Origin: Bacteroidota bacterium
GTDB taxonomy: Bacteria > Bacteroidota > Bacteroidia > Bacteroidales > UBA10428
Direction: 5' to 3'
DNA: 7,646 nt
Assembly: GCA_024640925.1 (NCBI GenBank)
Contig: JAHEEB010000168.1
Coordinates: 1 to 7,646 of the forward strand
Shown here: piece by piece, positions 1-4,810 of the stretch
Layout: each line of letters begins with the position of its first letter
Position numbering within the stretch: position 1 is the stretch's first letter
Translations under genes and position numbers: made by a program
The notes under the pieces: generated by a model
Told to the model about the DNA's origin: nothing
The model's database searches: none
The model's input: the letters and a program-made list of their open reading frames with translations, nothing else

Positions 1-987
1 ATATTCCGTAACTGTTATCGTGCCATTCATTGCAATTGAACAAGCTATTGGATTTACTGATGATGCCATAACAGTATAAGTTCCGGCTAAAGAATTTGGC
101 CAGGTTATTGCTCCTCCTGTTCCTGGTATTGTGCTTAATGCAATACCTCCCCGCAATAGAGTATAATTTATTCCGGTCTGAGAACCTGATAATGTAAGTG
201 TAACACCATTCACATCTTCGCAATACGAAACAGGGCCTGAAAGTGAATAGATTGCTGGTAAGGGAACCTCTGTTAATACCGCAGAACCATCCATCATATC
301 ATTACAGGTACTACTGCTCCCGCTTATTGTATATGTTCCATATGTTTTGTTGTTCCATACTAACTGATTTCCTGTCCCTGCTTTGGCTGATCCATCAGGA
401 ATTCCATTCTTCAATAGTTGATAATTTATTCCACTTTCCGAACCTGATAGAGTCACAGAACTTGTTGTTCCTGCGCAATAATATCCCGAACCCGAAACTG
501 TAAACATAGCAGGCAAAGGATTAATAGTTATTGTTACTGCATCGGTTGCTGAACAACCGGTAGAACTTATAGTGCCAGTAACTGTGTAGGTAGCTGTATT
601 TACCGGAGAAACTGTAATTGTTGGAGAGGTTTCTCCTGTACTCCAAACAAACGTATTTGCTCCCGTAGCTGTCAGATTAAAAGACAAACCTGAACAGCCT
701 GTCATATCAGTTCCAGCATTCACTGCAGGTAATGAATTTTCTGTAATGGTTATATTTCCCATTGTCATGGTACATCCAATATCTGTATTGGTTGCCAGTA
801 CAGAATATGTTCCGGATTTTTTGTTCACCCATGAAATAGGACCACCATTACCTGAAATGGCATTTCCGTCAAAAATACCATTTCTTCTTAGTCTATATGT
901 AACACCTGTCTCTGAACCGGATAGAGTTAATGTTACACCAGAACTACCGGCACAATAGCTTAGGGAAGAACTTGTTAGTGTATAGAT
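1..987 (-). repeat. Coding tandem repeats: three type-A Ig-like units with one interposed PKD-like unit
   Basis: Three homologous protein repeats lie at 724-987, 253-507 and 1-252 (the last cut by the edge). Each shows the order YC, then (V)TL(T)LSGS(E/Q)(T/S)G, then (I/V)(N/T)Y, then a G-rich stretch with (S/V/T)W, then (S/Y/A)GTY(S/T), then Cys, ending near TE-LPA. A different PKD-like unit sits at 508-723, giving the order A-PKD-A-A. The copies have diverged at the nucleotide level, so they are old duplications rather than a recent expansion. Confidence 0.8.
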
Positions 988-1830
988 ATTGTTAACCGCT
1001 ATGGTAGTTGAATGTACCGCTTTGCACCCCCATATATCAGTGGCAGTTACAGTATATGTGCTGGTAGAGTTGACGGTTATATTTCTGGTCGGATTGGTAA
1101 ATCCGTTTTCCCATAAATAATTTATACCAAACCCAAAAGTTACCGAAGCAGTCAGCTTTACATTACTTCCTGGACAAACTGCACTTGTAGGTTCTCCTGA
1201 TACGGTGAGAATAGGACCTGTAACAGACAGGGTTACAGATGCCGTACTTTCAGAAAATGTTCCGCCACACAAAATATTTGGGGAGAAACTTATTTTCCAT
1301 TGAAGAGAATAATCGCCAGGTTGATATATGTTTACAGTTGTGTTGTATAATGATGGGTTAACAATTTCTATATTGGAAGGTTCTCCTGAAGTAAGTAACC
1401 ATTGGCCGGTTCCATATCCGTTTGGATTACTACCATCCAATTCTAAAGTTGTTAAAGCACCTGCTGAACATATCGTTTGATTTGATCCTGCAAATACTTT
1501 GTAATTTGTAACTGTACTTGTTATAGAATTACCACCACCATCAATATAATAAAGAACATTGGAGCCAATATCCAGGTTTGTAACAGTAGTTATCTTATTA
1601 TGTATATTTCCAAAGCTATTAAAAGCCGGTTCGCCTATCTTTGACCAGGTACCCCCGTTTGCCAAACCGGCATTTTGACCAATATTAATAACAGGAGTGT
1701 TTGGACAGACCGTTATGTTTTGAGTAAATTGTGAAAAGCCATTGAAAAGTGCTCCAATATGTAGTGTTAAAACAAATGCTATTCTTGGAAGAAATAATTG
1801 GTGGACATATCTGGAAATGAGATTAATCAT
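1..1830 (-). CDS. Secreted multi-Ig/PKD-repeat adhesin-like protein, N-terminal part (3' end outside window)
   Basis: The frame is open without a stop from ATG at 1830 to the left edge: 610 codons, protein incomplete. Residues 1-34 form a signal peptide (charged start, hydrophobic FVLTLHIGALF, likely cleavage after GFSQ), so the product is exported. Residues 35-204 are a beta-rich N-terminal region containing C42, C121 and C188. Five repeat units follow: 205-281 Ig/PKD-like, 282-369 type A, 370-441 PKD-like (contains TATYTVTGT), 442-526 type A, and 527 to the edge type A. Each has two cysteines (C219/C269, C293/C353, C379/C426, C452/C509, C537/C597), plausibly one disulfide each. This architecture is known from Bacteroidota surface adhesins and SprB-like proteins exported by the type 9 secretion system. 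The sorting domain that would prove this would be C-terminal and is not visible. Export and repeat class are confident; ligand and role are unknown. It is transcribed away from its right-hand neighbour and appears separate from it. Confidence 0.88.
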   Translation of the reverse strand, partial: MINLISRYVHQLFLPRIAFVLTLHIGALFNGFSQFTQNITVCPNTPVINIGQNAGLANGGTWSKIGEPAFNSFGNIHNKITTVTNLDIGSNVLYYIDGGGNSITSTVTNYKVFAGSNQTICSAGALTTLELDGSNPNGYGTGQWLLTSGEPSNIEIVNPSLYNTTVNIYQPGDYSLQWKISFSPNILCGGTFSESTASVTLSVTGPILTVSGEPTSAVCPGSNVKLTASVTFGFGINYLWENGFTNPTRNITVNSTSTYTVTATDIWGCKAVHSTTIAVNNIYTLTSSSLSYCAGSSGVTLTLSGSETGVTYRLRRNGIFDGNAISGNGGPISWVNKKSGTYSVLATNTDIGCTMTMGNITITENSLPAVNAGTDMTGCSGLSFNLTATGANTFVWSTGETSPTITVSPVNTATYTVTGTISSTGCSATDAVTITINPLPAMFTVSGSGYYCAGTTSSVTLSGSESGINYQLLKNGIPDGSAKAGTGNQLVWNNKTYGTYTISGSSSTCNDMMDGSAVLTEVPLPAIYSLSGPVSYCEDVNGVTLTLSGSQTGINYTLLRGGIALSTIPGTGGAITWPNSLAGTYTVMASSVNPIACSIAMNGTITVTEY

Positions 1831-2188
1831 ATAAGAAAATTATTTTTTTTCTAACATCATACCGATCAATAGATTTTACGAAAAAGTCTAATCCGTAGTT
1901 GGTTTAAAAACTACTGTATGTAATGTGTTGTATATATTGTAATTAAATCATGTTAAATATCGGAAAATGCTGATAACTAAGCAATTTTACTACTGAGATG
2001 AATCTCATTACTTATCGATGATATTTATCATTTTGTGCCGATAATGAATCTTATTGAAAAGTCAGTTTCATTATTATGTTATCAAATTACATGTAACTTA
2101 CTGAAATATAAAGAAATCAAAGGAAGGTTGTCTGCGACGACTTTAGGGAATTCAAATGACAAATGCCTATTTCCGGCGGAACTAGAAT
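1831..2188. other. Intergenic region between the repeat adhesin and the archaemetzincin gene
   Basis: This 358-bp A/T-rich gap lies between two minus-strand genes, so it should hold the 3' end of the operon and the promoter of the adhesin. No GC-rich hairpin followed by a T-tract is visible after the archaemetzincin stop. The best promoter candidate for the adhesin is TAGTTTTT read on the minus strand (1906-1913), one base off the Bacteroidota -7 consensus TAnnTTTG, but no -33 TTG stands at the expected distance. The only clear structure is the nested hairpin near 2005-2047. The 2171-2181 palindrome TTCCGGCGGAA is too tight to act as an RNA hairpin. Confidence 0.5.
2005..2047. repeat. Nested inverted repeat flanked by imperfect direct repeats
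   Basis: The inner arms ATGATA (2018-2023) and TATCAT (2026-2031) are perfectly complementary around TT. Outside them TTATCG (2012-2017) pairs with CGATAA (2039-2044), leaving a one-sided bulge TTTGTGC. An alternative outer pairing joins TCATTA (2005-2010) with TAATGA (2042-2047). The structure lies between two imperfect copies of ATGAATCTyATT (1998-2009 and 2044-2055). It could be an operator, a transcript structure or a recombination scar. No T-tract follows, so it is not a standard terminator. Confidence 0.45.
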
Positions 2189-2818
2189 TTATACCTGAAT
2201 TTTTTTTCTACACTTATCACACAATTTTAAATTTTCTTTATCAACTGTCTTAATAGTTTCGTTAGCATCCTGCATCACGCAATTGTCCGAATCACAGTGG
2301 GGTAGGCCTAAATTATGTCCCAGTTCATGTATACTTATTTTTTTTATCCGTTCAATGAATAATGTTTTATCGGATGATTTTATTCTGTATGTCGAAATAA
2401 TACAAGCAGGTCCCGGACAATAACCAAGTCCGAAAACGCCCCAGTCGCTGTACTTGCTTGCTGGTTCCTTCGTGTTTCCATATCCATCTTTCTTGCTTGT
2501 TGAAATATCAAATTCAGTCAGTCCTATGATGTAATCAATTGAATCAGGTATATTCTGTTTCATGTATTTTATCAGCCAATCAGCGCGGTATCGGGGTACC
2601 TTGATATTAACAAAAGCATCTTTAGGCATTGCTTCTTCGGGTAAAATAACAACACGAAAACCATAAATACCATTGATCGTGTTTTGAATGCTGTCTATCA
2701 AAGATTTGTTAAAGCTTCCAAAGGGTTGTATACCAACAGTTGTATATGTTTTTTCTTGTTGTGTTTGTCGGCATGCCAATGATATAATTACAATAATAAA
2801 TATTTTCAGTATTCTCAT
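2189..2818 (-). CDS. Archaemetzincin-family (M54) zinc metallopeptidase with a lipoprotein signal
   Basis: The protein has 209 residues. Near its C-terminus it has the archaemetzincin signature HExxHxxGxxHCx4CVMx17CxxC: H164-E-L-G-H168, H174, C175, C180-V-M, then exactly 17 residues to C200-D-K-C203. In the family the three histidines hold the catalytic zinc, Glu165 is the catalytic base and the four cysteines hold a second structural zinc. All of these residues are present, so the enzyme should be active. Residues 1-16 (MRIL, a hydrophobic run, then SLAC) form a lipobox with C16 as the acylation site, placing the enzyme in the periplasm or on the outer membrane rather than in the cytosol. 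The mature part includes conserved-looking GLTEFDIS (99-106) and WGVFGLGYCPGPACI (126-140). Its ATG overlaps the upstream VOC stop by 4 bp (ATGA), so the two are probably translationally coupled. Substrates of bacterial archaemetzincins are not established. Confidence 0.9.
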   Translation of the reverse strand: MRILKIFIIVIISLACRQTQQEKTYTTVGIQPFGSFNKSLIDSIQNTINGIYGFRVVILPEEAMPKDAFVNIKVPRYRADWLIKYMKQNIPDSIDYIIGLTEFDISTSKKDGYGNTKEPASKYSDWGVFGLGYCPGPACIISTYRIKSSDKTLFIERIKKISIHELGHNLGLPHCDSDNCVMQDANETIKTVDKENLKLCDKCRKKIQV

Positions 2819-3216
2819 TTTCTATCAGACTTTGTCCTAAATTCAATGAGTTCAATAGGTGCTCCGTTGTATTCTATCATAGCAACCCTTACTCCATCGG
2901 AGGGAGAATTTGGAGGGGTAATTACTTTAAAATCATGAATTAAAAGTTCCTGGTCCAGATCATTAACCTCAAAGGCTATATGAGGCAATGTCTGAATAAG
3001 TTTATCAATCGGGCTGTATTCTTCAAATCGCATCCATTCCACACCAACGGGACTTATATCAAATCCGGAAACATAAAAACCTAAATGAGGAATATGTTTC
3101 TCATTTGGCATAACATGTCTGGTGGGTATACCAACATGATGATACTTCCAACCCCATTTTTCTGTTGCCTCTGGTAATTCATCATCCTTCCGTATTTTTG
3201 TTTGTTTGTCGTTCAT
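2815..3216 (-). CDS. VOC (glyoxalase/bleomycin-resistance fold) family protein
   Basis: This 133-residue protein has the length of a single VOC unit made of two beta-alpha-beta-beta-beta modules. The first module begins at YHHVGIPT (25-32) and includes GFYVSGFD and VEWMRFE (59-65). The second begins at LPHIAFEVNDLD (77-88) and ends with NGAPIELIEF (117-126). Candidate metal ligands by position are H27, E60, H79 and E122, typical of VOC enzymes; the reaction (lyase, isomerase, dioxygenase or binding protein) cannot be read from the sequence. The WGW-x-YHH-x-GIPT start and PNSPSDGVRVAMIEYNGAP block suggest a conserved VOC subgroup rather than classical GloA. There is no signal peptide, so it is cytosolic. 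It is the first gene of a two-gene operon with the archaemetzincin, with a 4-bp overlap. It is divergent from the flavodoxin gene. Confidence 0.85.
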   Translation of the reverse strand: MNDKQTKIRKDDELPEATEKWGWKYHHVGIPTRHVMPNEKHIPHLGFYVSGFDISPVGVEWMRFEEYSPIDKLIQTLPHIAFEVNDLDQELLIHDFKVITPPNSPSDGVRVAMIEYNGAPIELIEFRTKSDRK

Positions 3217-3239
3217 TTTATGTGGCTATAAGTTCCATC

Positions 3240-3271
3240 CAAATTATCGATTATTTAAATATGATTATCAA
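3240..3271 (-). promoter_or_regulatory. Candidate promoter of the VOC-archaemetzincin operon
   Basis: Read on the minus strand, TTG (3269-3271) is followed after 22 bp by TAATTTG (3240-3246), one base shorter than the Bacteroidota -7 consensus TAnnTTTG. The spacing is within the accepted range for the group and the ATG lies 24 bp further on. The match is imperfect and the region is A/T-rich, so this is only a candidate. No equally good box was found for the divergent flavodoxin gene. Confidence 0.25.
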
Positions 3272-3314
3272 TCTATTGAAAGATTTGTTGTTAATTTGTT
3301 CTAAAAATAAAATC

Positions 3315-3737
3315 ATGAAAAAGGCTATAATATATTACAACAGCCGCAAGGGTACTACTAAATATTTTGGTGAAGAAATTGGAGATTATCTGAAAGCAAA
3401 AGGAATTGAAACAAAGGTTTGTTCGGTTTTAGATGCTAAACCAGAACAGGTCAATGGTGTAGATTATGTTTTTATGGGGTGTTGGACACACGGCTTATTT
3501 ATTGTTTTGCAGCATCCGCCTAAACCATGGATAGAATTTGCGAAGGACTTACCTGATTTGAAAGGAAAAAAGATTGCCCTTTTCACAACCTATAAACTGG
3601 CAATTGGTCCTTTGTTTAAGAAAATGCAGAATAAATTGAATGGAAAGATAGACCCAGTGAGTCTTACATTAAAATCGAAAACGGATAAACTGAATGATTT
3701 GAACAAACAATTGATTGATAAATTTCTCCTGGATTAG
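3315..3737 (+). CDS. Short flavodoxin-family protein
   Basis: The protein has 140 residues and a flavodoxin-like fold. It opens with beta-strand KKAIIYY followed by NSRKGTTKYFGEEI (9-22), which matches the FMN phosphate-binding loop (S/T-rich, G13, T14, T15) and its helix. A second strand YVFMGCWTHG (51-60) sits where flavodoxins place the first isoalloxazine-contacting loop. GKKIALFTTY (84-93) is the next core strand. It likely carries electrons or acts as a small FMN-dependent redox protein in the cytosol; the partner is unknown. The start at 3315 is chosen because the phosphate loop begins directly after it. The frame stays open upstream to 3165, but that part overlaps the VOC gene in antisense and has no flavodoxin character. 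There is no Shine-Dalgarno sequence, as usual in this phylum. It is somewhat shorter than typical flavodoxins. It is transcribed alone and converges with the next gene. Confidence 0.82.
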   Translation: MKKAIIYYNSRKGTTKYFGEEIGDYLKAKGIETKVCSVLDAKPEQVNGVDYVFMGCWTHGLFIVLQHPPKPWIEFAKDLPDLKGKKIALFTTYKLAIGPLFKKMQNKLNGKIDPVSLTLKSKTDKLNDLNKQLIDKFLLD

Positions 3738-3781
3738 ATACAATAATATTACTCTATTGACTTTCTAAAGAGGATCAAATA

Positions 3782-4456
3782 CTAGGAATCAAAGTTTATC
3801 GGCATTGTATAGCGCATTTTTATAAAATTACCACAAGAAAATGACGGTTGCCATCTGGGTAATGATTGAATTGCCTTCAATACTTCGTCATTGATTTCCT
3901 GCGATGATTTTTTAAGTAATACGCAATTTTGGATAAACCCATCTTCATCTACCTCAAATTGTACAACAACTGCTCCTTTTGCGGTATTTTTAATCTCAGG
4001 ATTGATATTATCCATAATATCTGTTCGAAGTTTATCTTCACCACCATAATACAATGGTTTGACAGAGCTGTGCTGATAAATCCAGTCTCTGATGGAGTAA
4101 TCATATTCATCACCCTTATCATTAACAAAGGCTGATGTGTTTTCTTGTTTTATAAATTTACCTTGAATTGTATTCGAATTATAGTTCACTATAAATTTCT
4201 GTTCTTCATTGTTTGAGTTAAGGATTTTCATGAGCATATTTCCATTTTTGGAAATTACTATCTCTCCTTGAATCTGATCATTTACAAAGTTACATTCCAC
4301 AAGTAAACCATCTTTGTCAAAAAGTTTCCAAACTCCTTGTTTAAGATGTTTCGAATCAATAATATTTATGGGTTGCCCCATATAGTAAATGGAATCTTGG
4401 GAGTAAATTTTAGAGATAAAGAGAAATAACAAAGTGATTAAAGATGTAATTTTCAT
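3782..4456 (-). CDS. Secreted protein with MORN-like segments and a TonB C-terminal-like domain
   Basis: The protein has 224 residues. Residues 1-20 are a signal peptide with likely cleavage after IYSQ. Residues 38-75 (QGVWKLFDKDGLLVECNFVNDQIQGEIV) resemble the MORN-variant repeats common in Bacteroidota exported proteins, and a weaker copy may lie at 95-105. Residues about 140-224 fit the TonB C-terminal domain: GAVVVQFEVDEDGFIQN (161-177), LLKKSSQEINDEVLKAI (180-196), LPRWQPS (199-205) and a final strand RYTMPINF. Unlike true TonB it lacks a membrane anchor followed by a proline-rich spacer and has a cleavable signal, so it is probably not the energy transducer itself. Such stand-alone TonB_C proteins are common in the phylum and of unknown role, perhaps envelope protein-protein contact. 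It is monocistronic, with its own -7 box 30 bp upstream. The stop lies 44 bp from the convergent flavodoxin stop; no clear terminator is visible between them. Confidence 0.83.
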   Translation of the reverse strand: MKITSLITLLFLFISKIYSQDSIYYMGQPINIIDSKHLKQGVWKLFDKDGLLVECNFVNDQIQGEIVISKNGNMLMKILNSNNEEQKFIVNYNSNTIQGKFIKQENTSAFVNDKGDEYDYSIRDWIYQHSSVKPLYYGGEDKLRTDIMDNINPEIKNTAKGAVVVQFEVDEDGFIQNCVLLKKSSQEINDEVLKAIQSLPRWQPSFSCGNFIKMRYTMPINFDS

Positions 4457-4485
4457 TGTTGTAGGAATAAGGTATGATTTAGCTG

Positions 4486-4493
4486 CAAAAATA
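4486..4493 (-). promoter_or_regulatory. Bacteroidota -7 promoter box of the TonB_C-domain gene
   Basis: Read on the minus strand this is TATTTTTG, an exact match to TAnnTTTG, the -7 element of the primary sigma factor in Bacteroidota. It lies 30 bp upstream of the ATG at 4456, giving a short leader of about two dozen bases. No clear -33 TTG is visible; only a T-run occupies that area. Confidence 0.45.
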
Positions 4494-4556
4494 TTTAAAA
4501 ACTTTAATTCTTATTAAAAGTTTTATAAAATATTTTGTGTTTATATTCAAACGGTT

Positions 4557-4655
4557 ATGAATAGGGATGAATTAAAGAAGGCTACTTGTCTGCATTCAAA
4601 AAAGAATGCTTTGAATCAGGAATTACCAACATCAGATTTTGATGAAAATCAATAA
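4557..4655 (+). CDS. Doubtful 32-residue small ORF
   Basis: ATG at 4557 opens a 32-residue hydrophilic peptide beginning MNRDELKKATCLHSKKN and ending DFDENQ, with stop TAA at 4653-4655. It is the only short ORF in this gap with a natural-looking composition (Lys/Glu/Asp/Asn-rich, one Cys). No ribosome-binding signal or consensus promoter precedes it, although A/T-rich sequence resembling TAnTTTG lies about 25 bp upstream. It has no recognisable family. It may be chance or a decayed gene start. Confidence 0.15.
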   Translation: MNRDELKKATCLHSKKNALNQELPTSDFDENQ

Positions 4656-4656
4656 A

Positions 4657-4665
4657 TTATCCACA
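4657..4665 (+). promoter_or_regulatory. Isolated perfect DnaA-box 9-mer
   Basis: TTATCCACA is identical to the consensus high-affinity DnaA box of well-studied bacteria. It stands in an A/T-rich intergenic stretch. No second box was found nearby and no dnaA/dnaN genes are present, so this is not an origin. It may be a DnaA titration or regulatory site, or chance. Confidence 0.25.
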
Positions 4666-4700
4666 AACTAATAATATAATATGATCCATGTATAGTTTGA

Positions 4701-4715
4701 AAAGAAAGAAAGAAA
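4701..4715 (+). repeat. Short AAAG tetranucleotide run
   Basis: AAAG is repeated three times and followed by AAA. It sits 15 bp from a second tetranucleotide run, in non-coding DNA. Confidence 0.6.
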
Positions 4716-4730
4716 CAAACTAAGACTAAA

Positions 4731-4752
4731 TTCATTCATTCATTCATTCATT
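4731..4752 (+). repeat. TTCA tetranucleotide microsatellite
   Basis: Five perfect copies of TTCA plus TT. A perfect run of this length is prone to slipped-strand change. It lies 10 bp from the terminator-like hairpin, outside any gene, so a copy-number change would not shift a reading frame. It could alter spacing in the 3' region of the 610-residue gene's transcript. Confidence 0.8.
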
Positions 4753-4762
4753 AATAAAATGA

Positions 4763-4798
4763 GTTCCTGTTGGTCTAATTTAATAGACCAACAGGAAC
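4763..4798 (-). terminator. Intrinsic terminator-like hairpin after the 610-residue protein gene
   Basis: This is a perfect 15-bp inverted repeat: GTTCCTGTTGGTCTA (4763-4777), a 6-base loop (4778-4783) and TAGACCAACAGGAAC (4784-4798). It begins 12 bp past the stop of the minus-strand gene. In minus-strand transcription it is followed by a U-rich but interrupted stretch (ATTTTATT, complement of about 4753-4760). The stem is unusually long and perfect. Position and strength support termination. Confidence 0.75.
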
Positions 4799-4810
4799 AG
4801 AAAATCAAGT

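Larger units (their letters stand above)
4457..4810. other. Intergenic region with promoter, microsatellites, DnaA-box 9-mer and terminator
   Basis: This 354-bp A/T-rich gap lies between two minus-strand genes. It contains a -7 promoter box for the TonB_C gene (4486-4493), a 32-codon plus-strand ORF (4557-4655), TTATCCACA (4657-4665), tetranucleotide runs (4701-4715 and 4731-4752) and a 15-bp stem hairpin (4763-4798), each listed separately. Nothing else coding is supported. Confidence 0.6.

Noticed and set aside
243..503. Plus-strand open frame of 86 codons
   Set aside because: Lies wholly antisense to the repeat adhesin, which has continuous coding sense with recognisable repeats; no family character.
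746..958. Plus-strand open frame of 70 codons
   Set aside because: Antisense shadow of the type-A Ig repeat in the adhesin gene.
1..987. CRISPR-like or satellite DNA repeat array
   Set aside because: The periodicity is at protein level within an open frame; units are diverged in nucleotide sequence and have no constant repeat and spacer.
2035..2253. Plus-strand open frame of 72 codons starting in the nested hairpin
   Set aside because: GTG start, no family resemblance, and its last 65 bases are antisense to the archaemetzincin C-terminus. The stretch around LSATTLGNSNDKC looks slightly protein-like but is not enough to call a gene.
3165..3314. Upstream extension of the flavodoxin frame
   Set aside because: The first 50 codons overlap the VOC gene in antisense and the intergenic promoter zone. 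The flavodoxin fold starts exactly at the ATG at 3315.
3738..3781. Possible bidirectional terminator between the convergent flavodoxin and TonB_C genes
   Set aside because: Only a 5-bp CAATA/TATTG pairing without a T-tract is present; too weak to call.
3929..4135. Plus-strand open frame of 68 codons
   Set aside because: Antisense to the conserved TonB_C domain.
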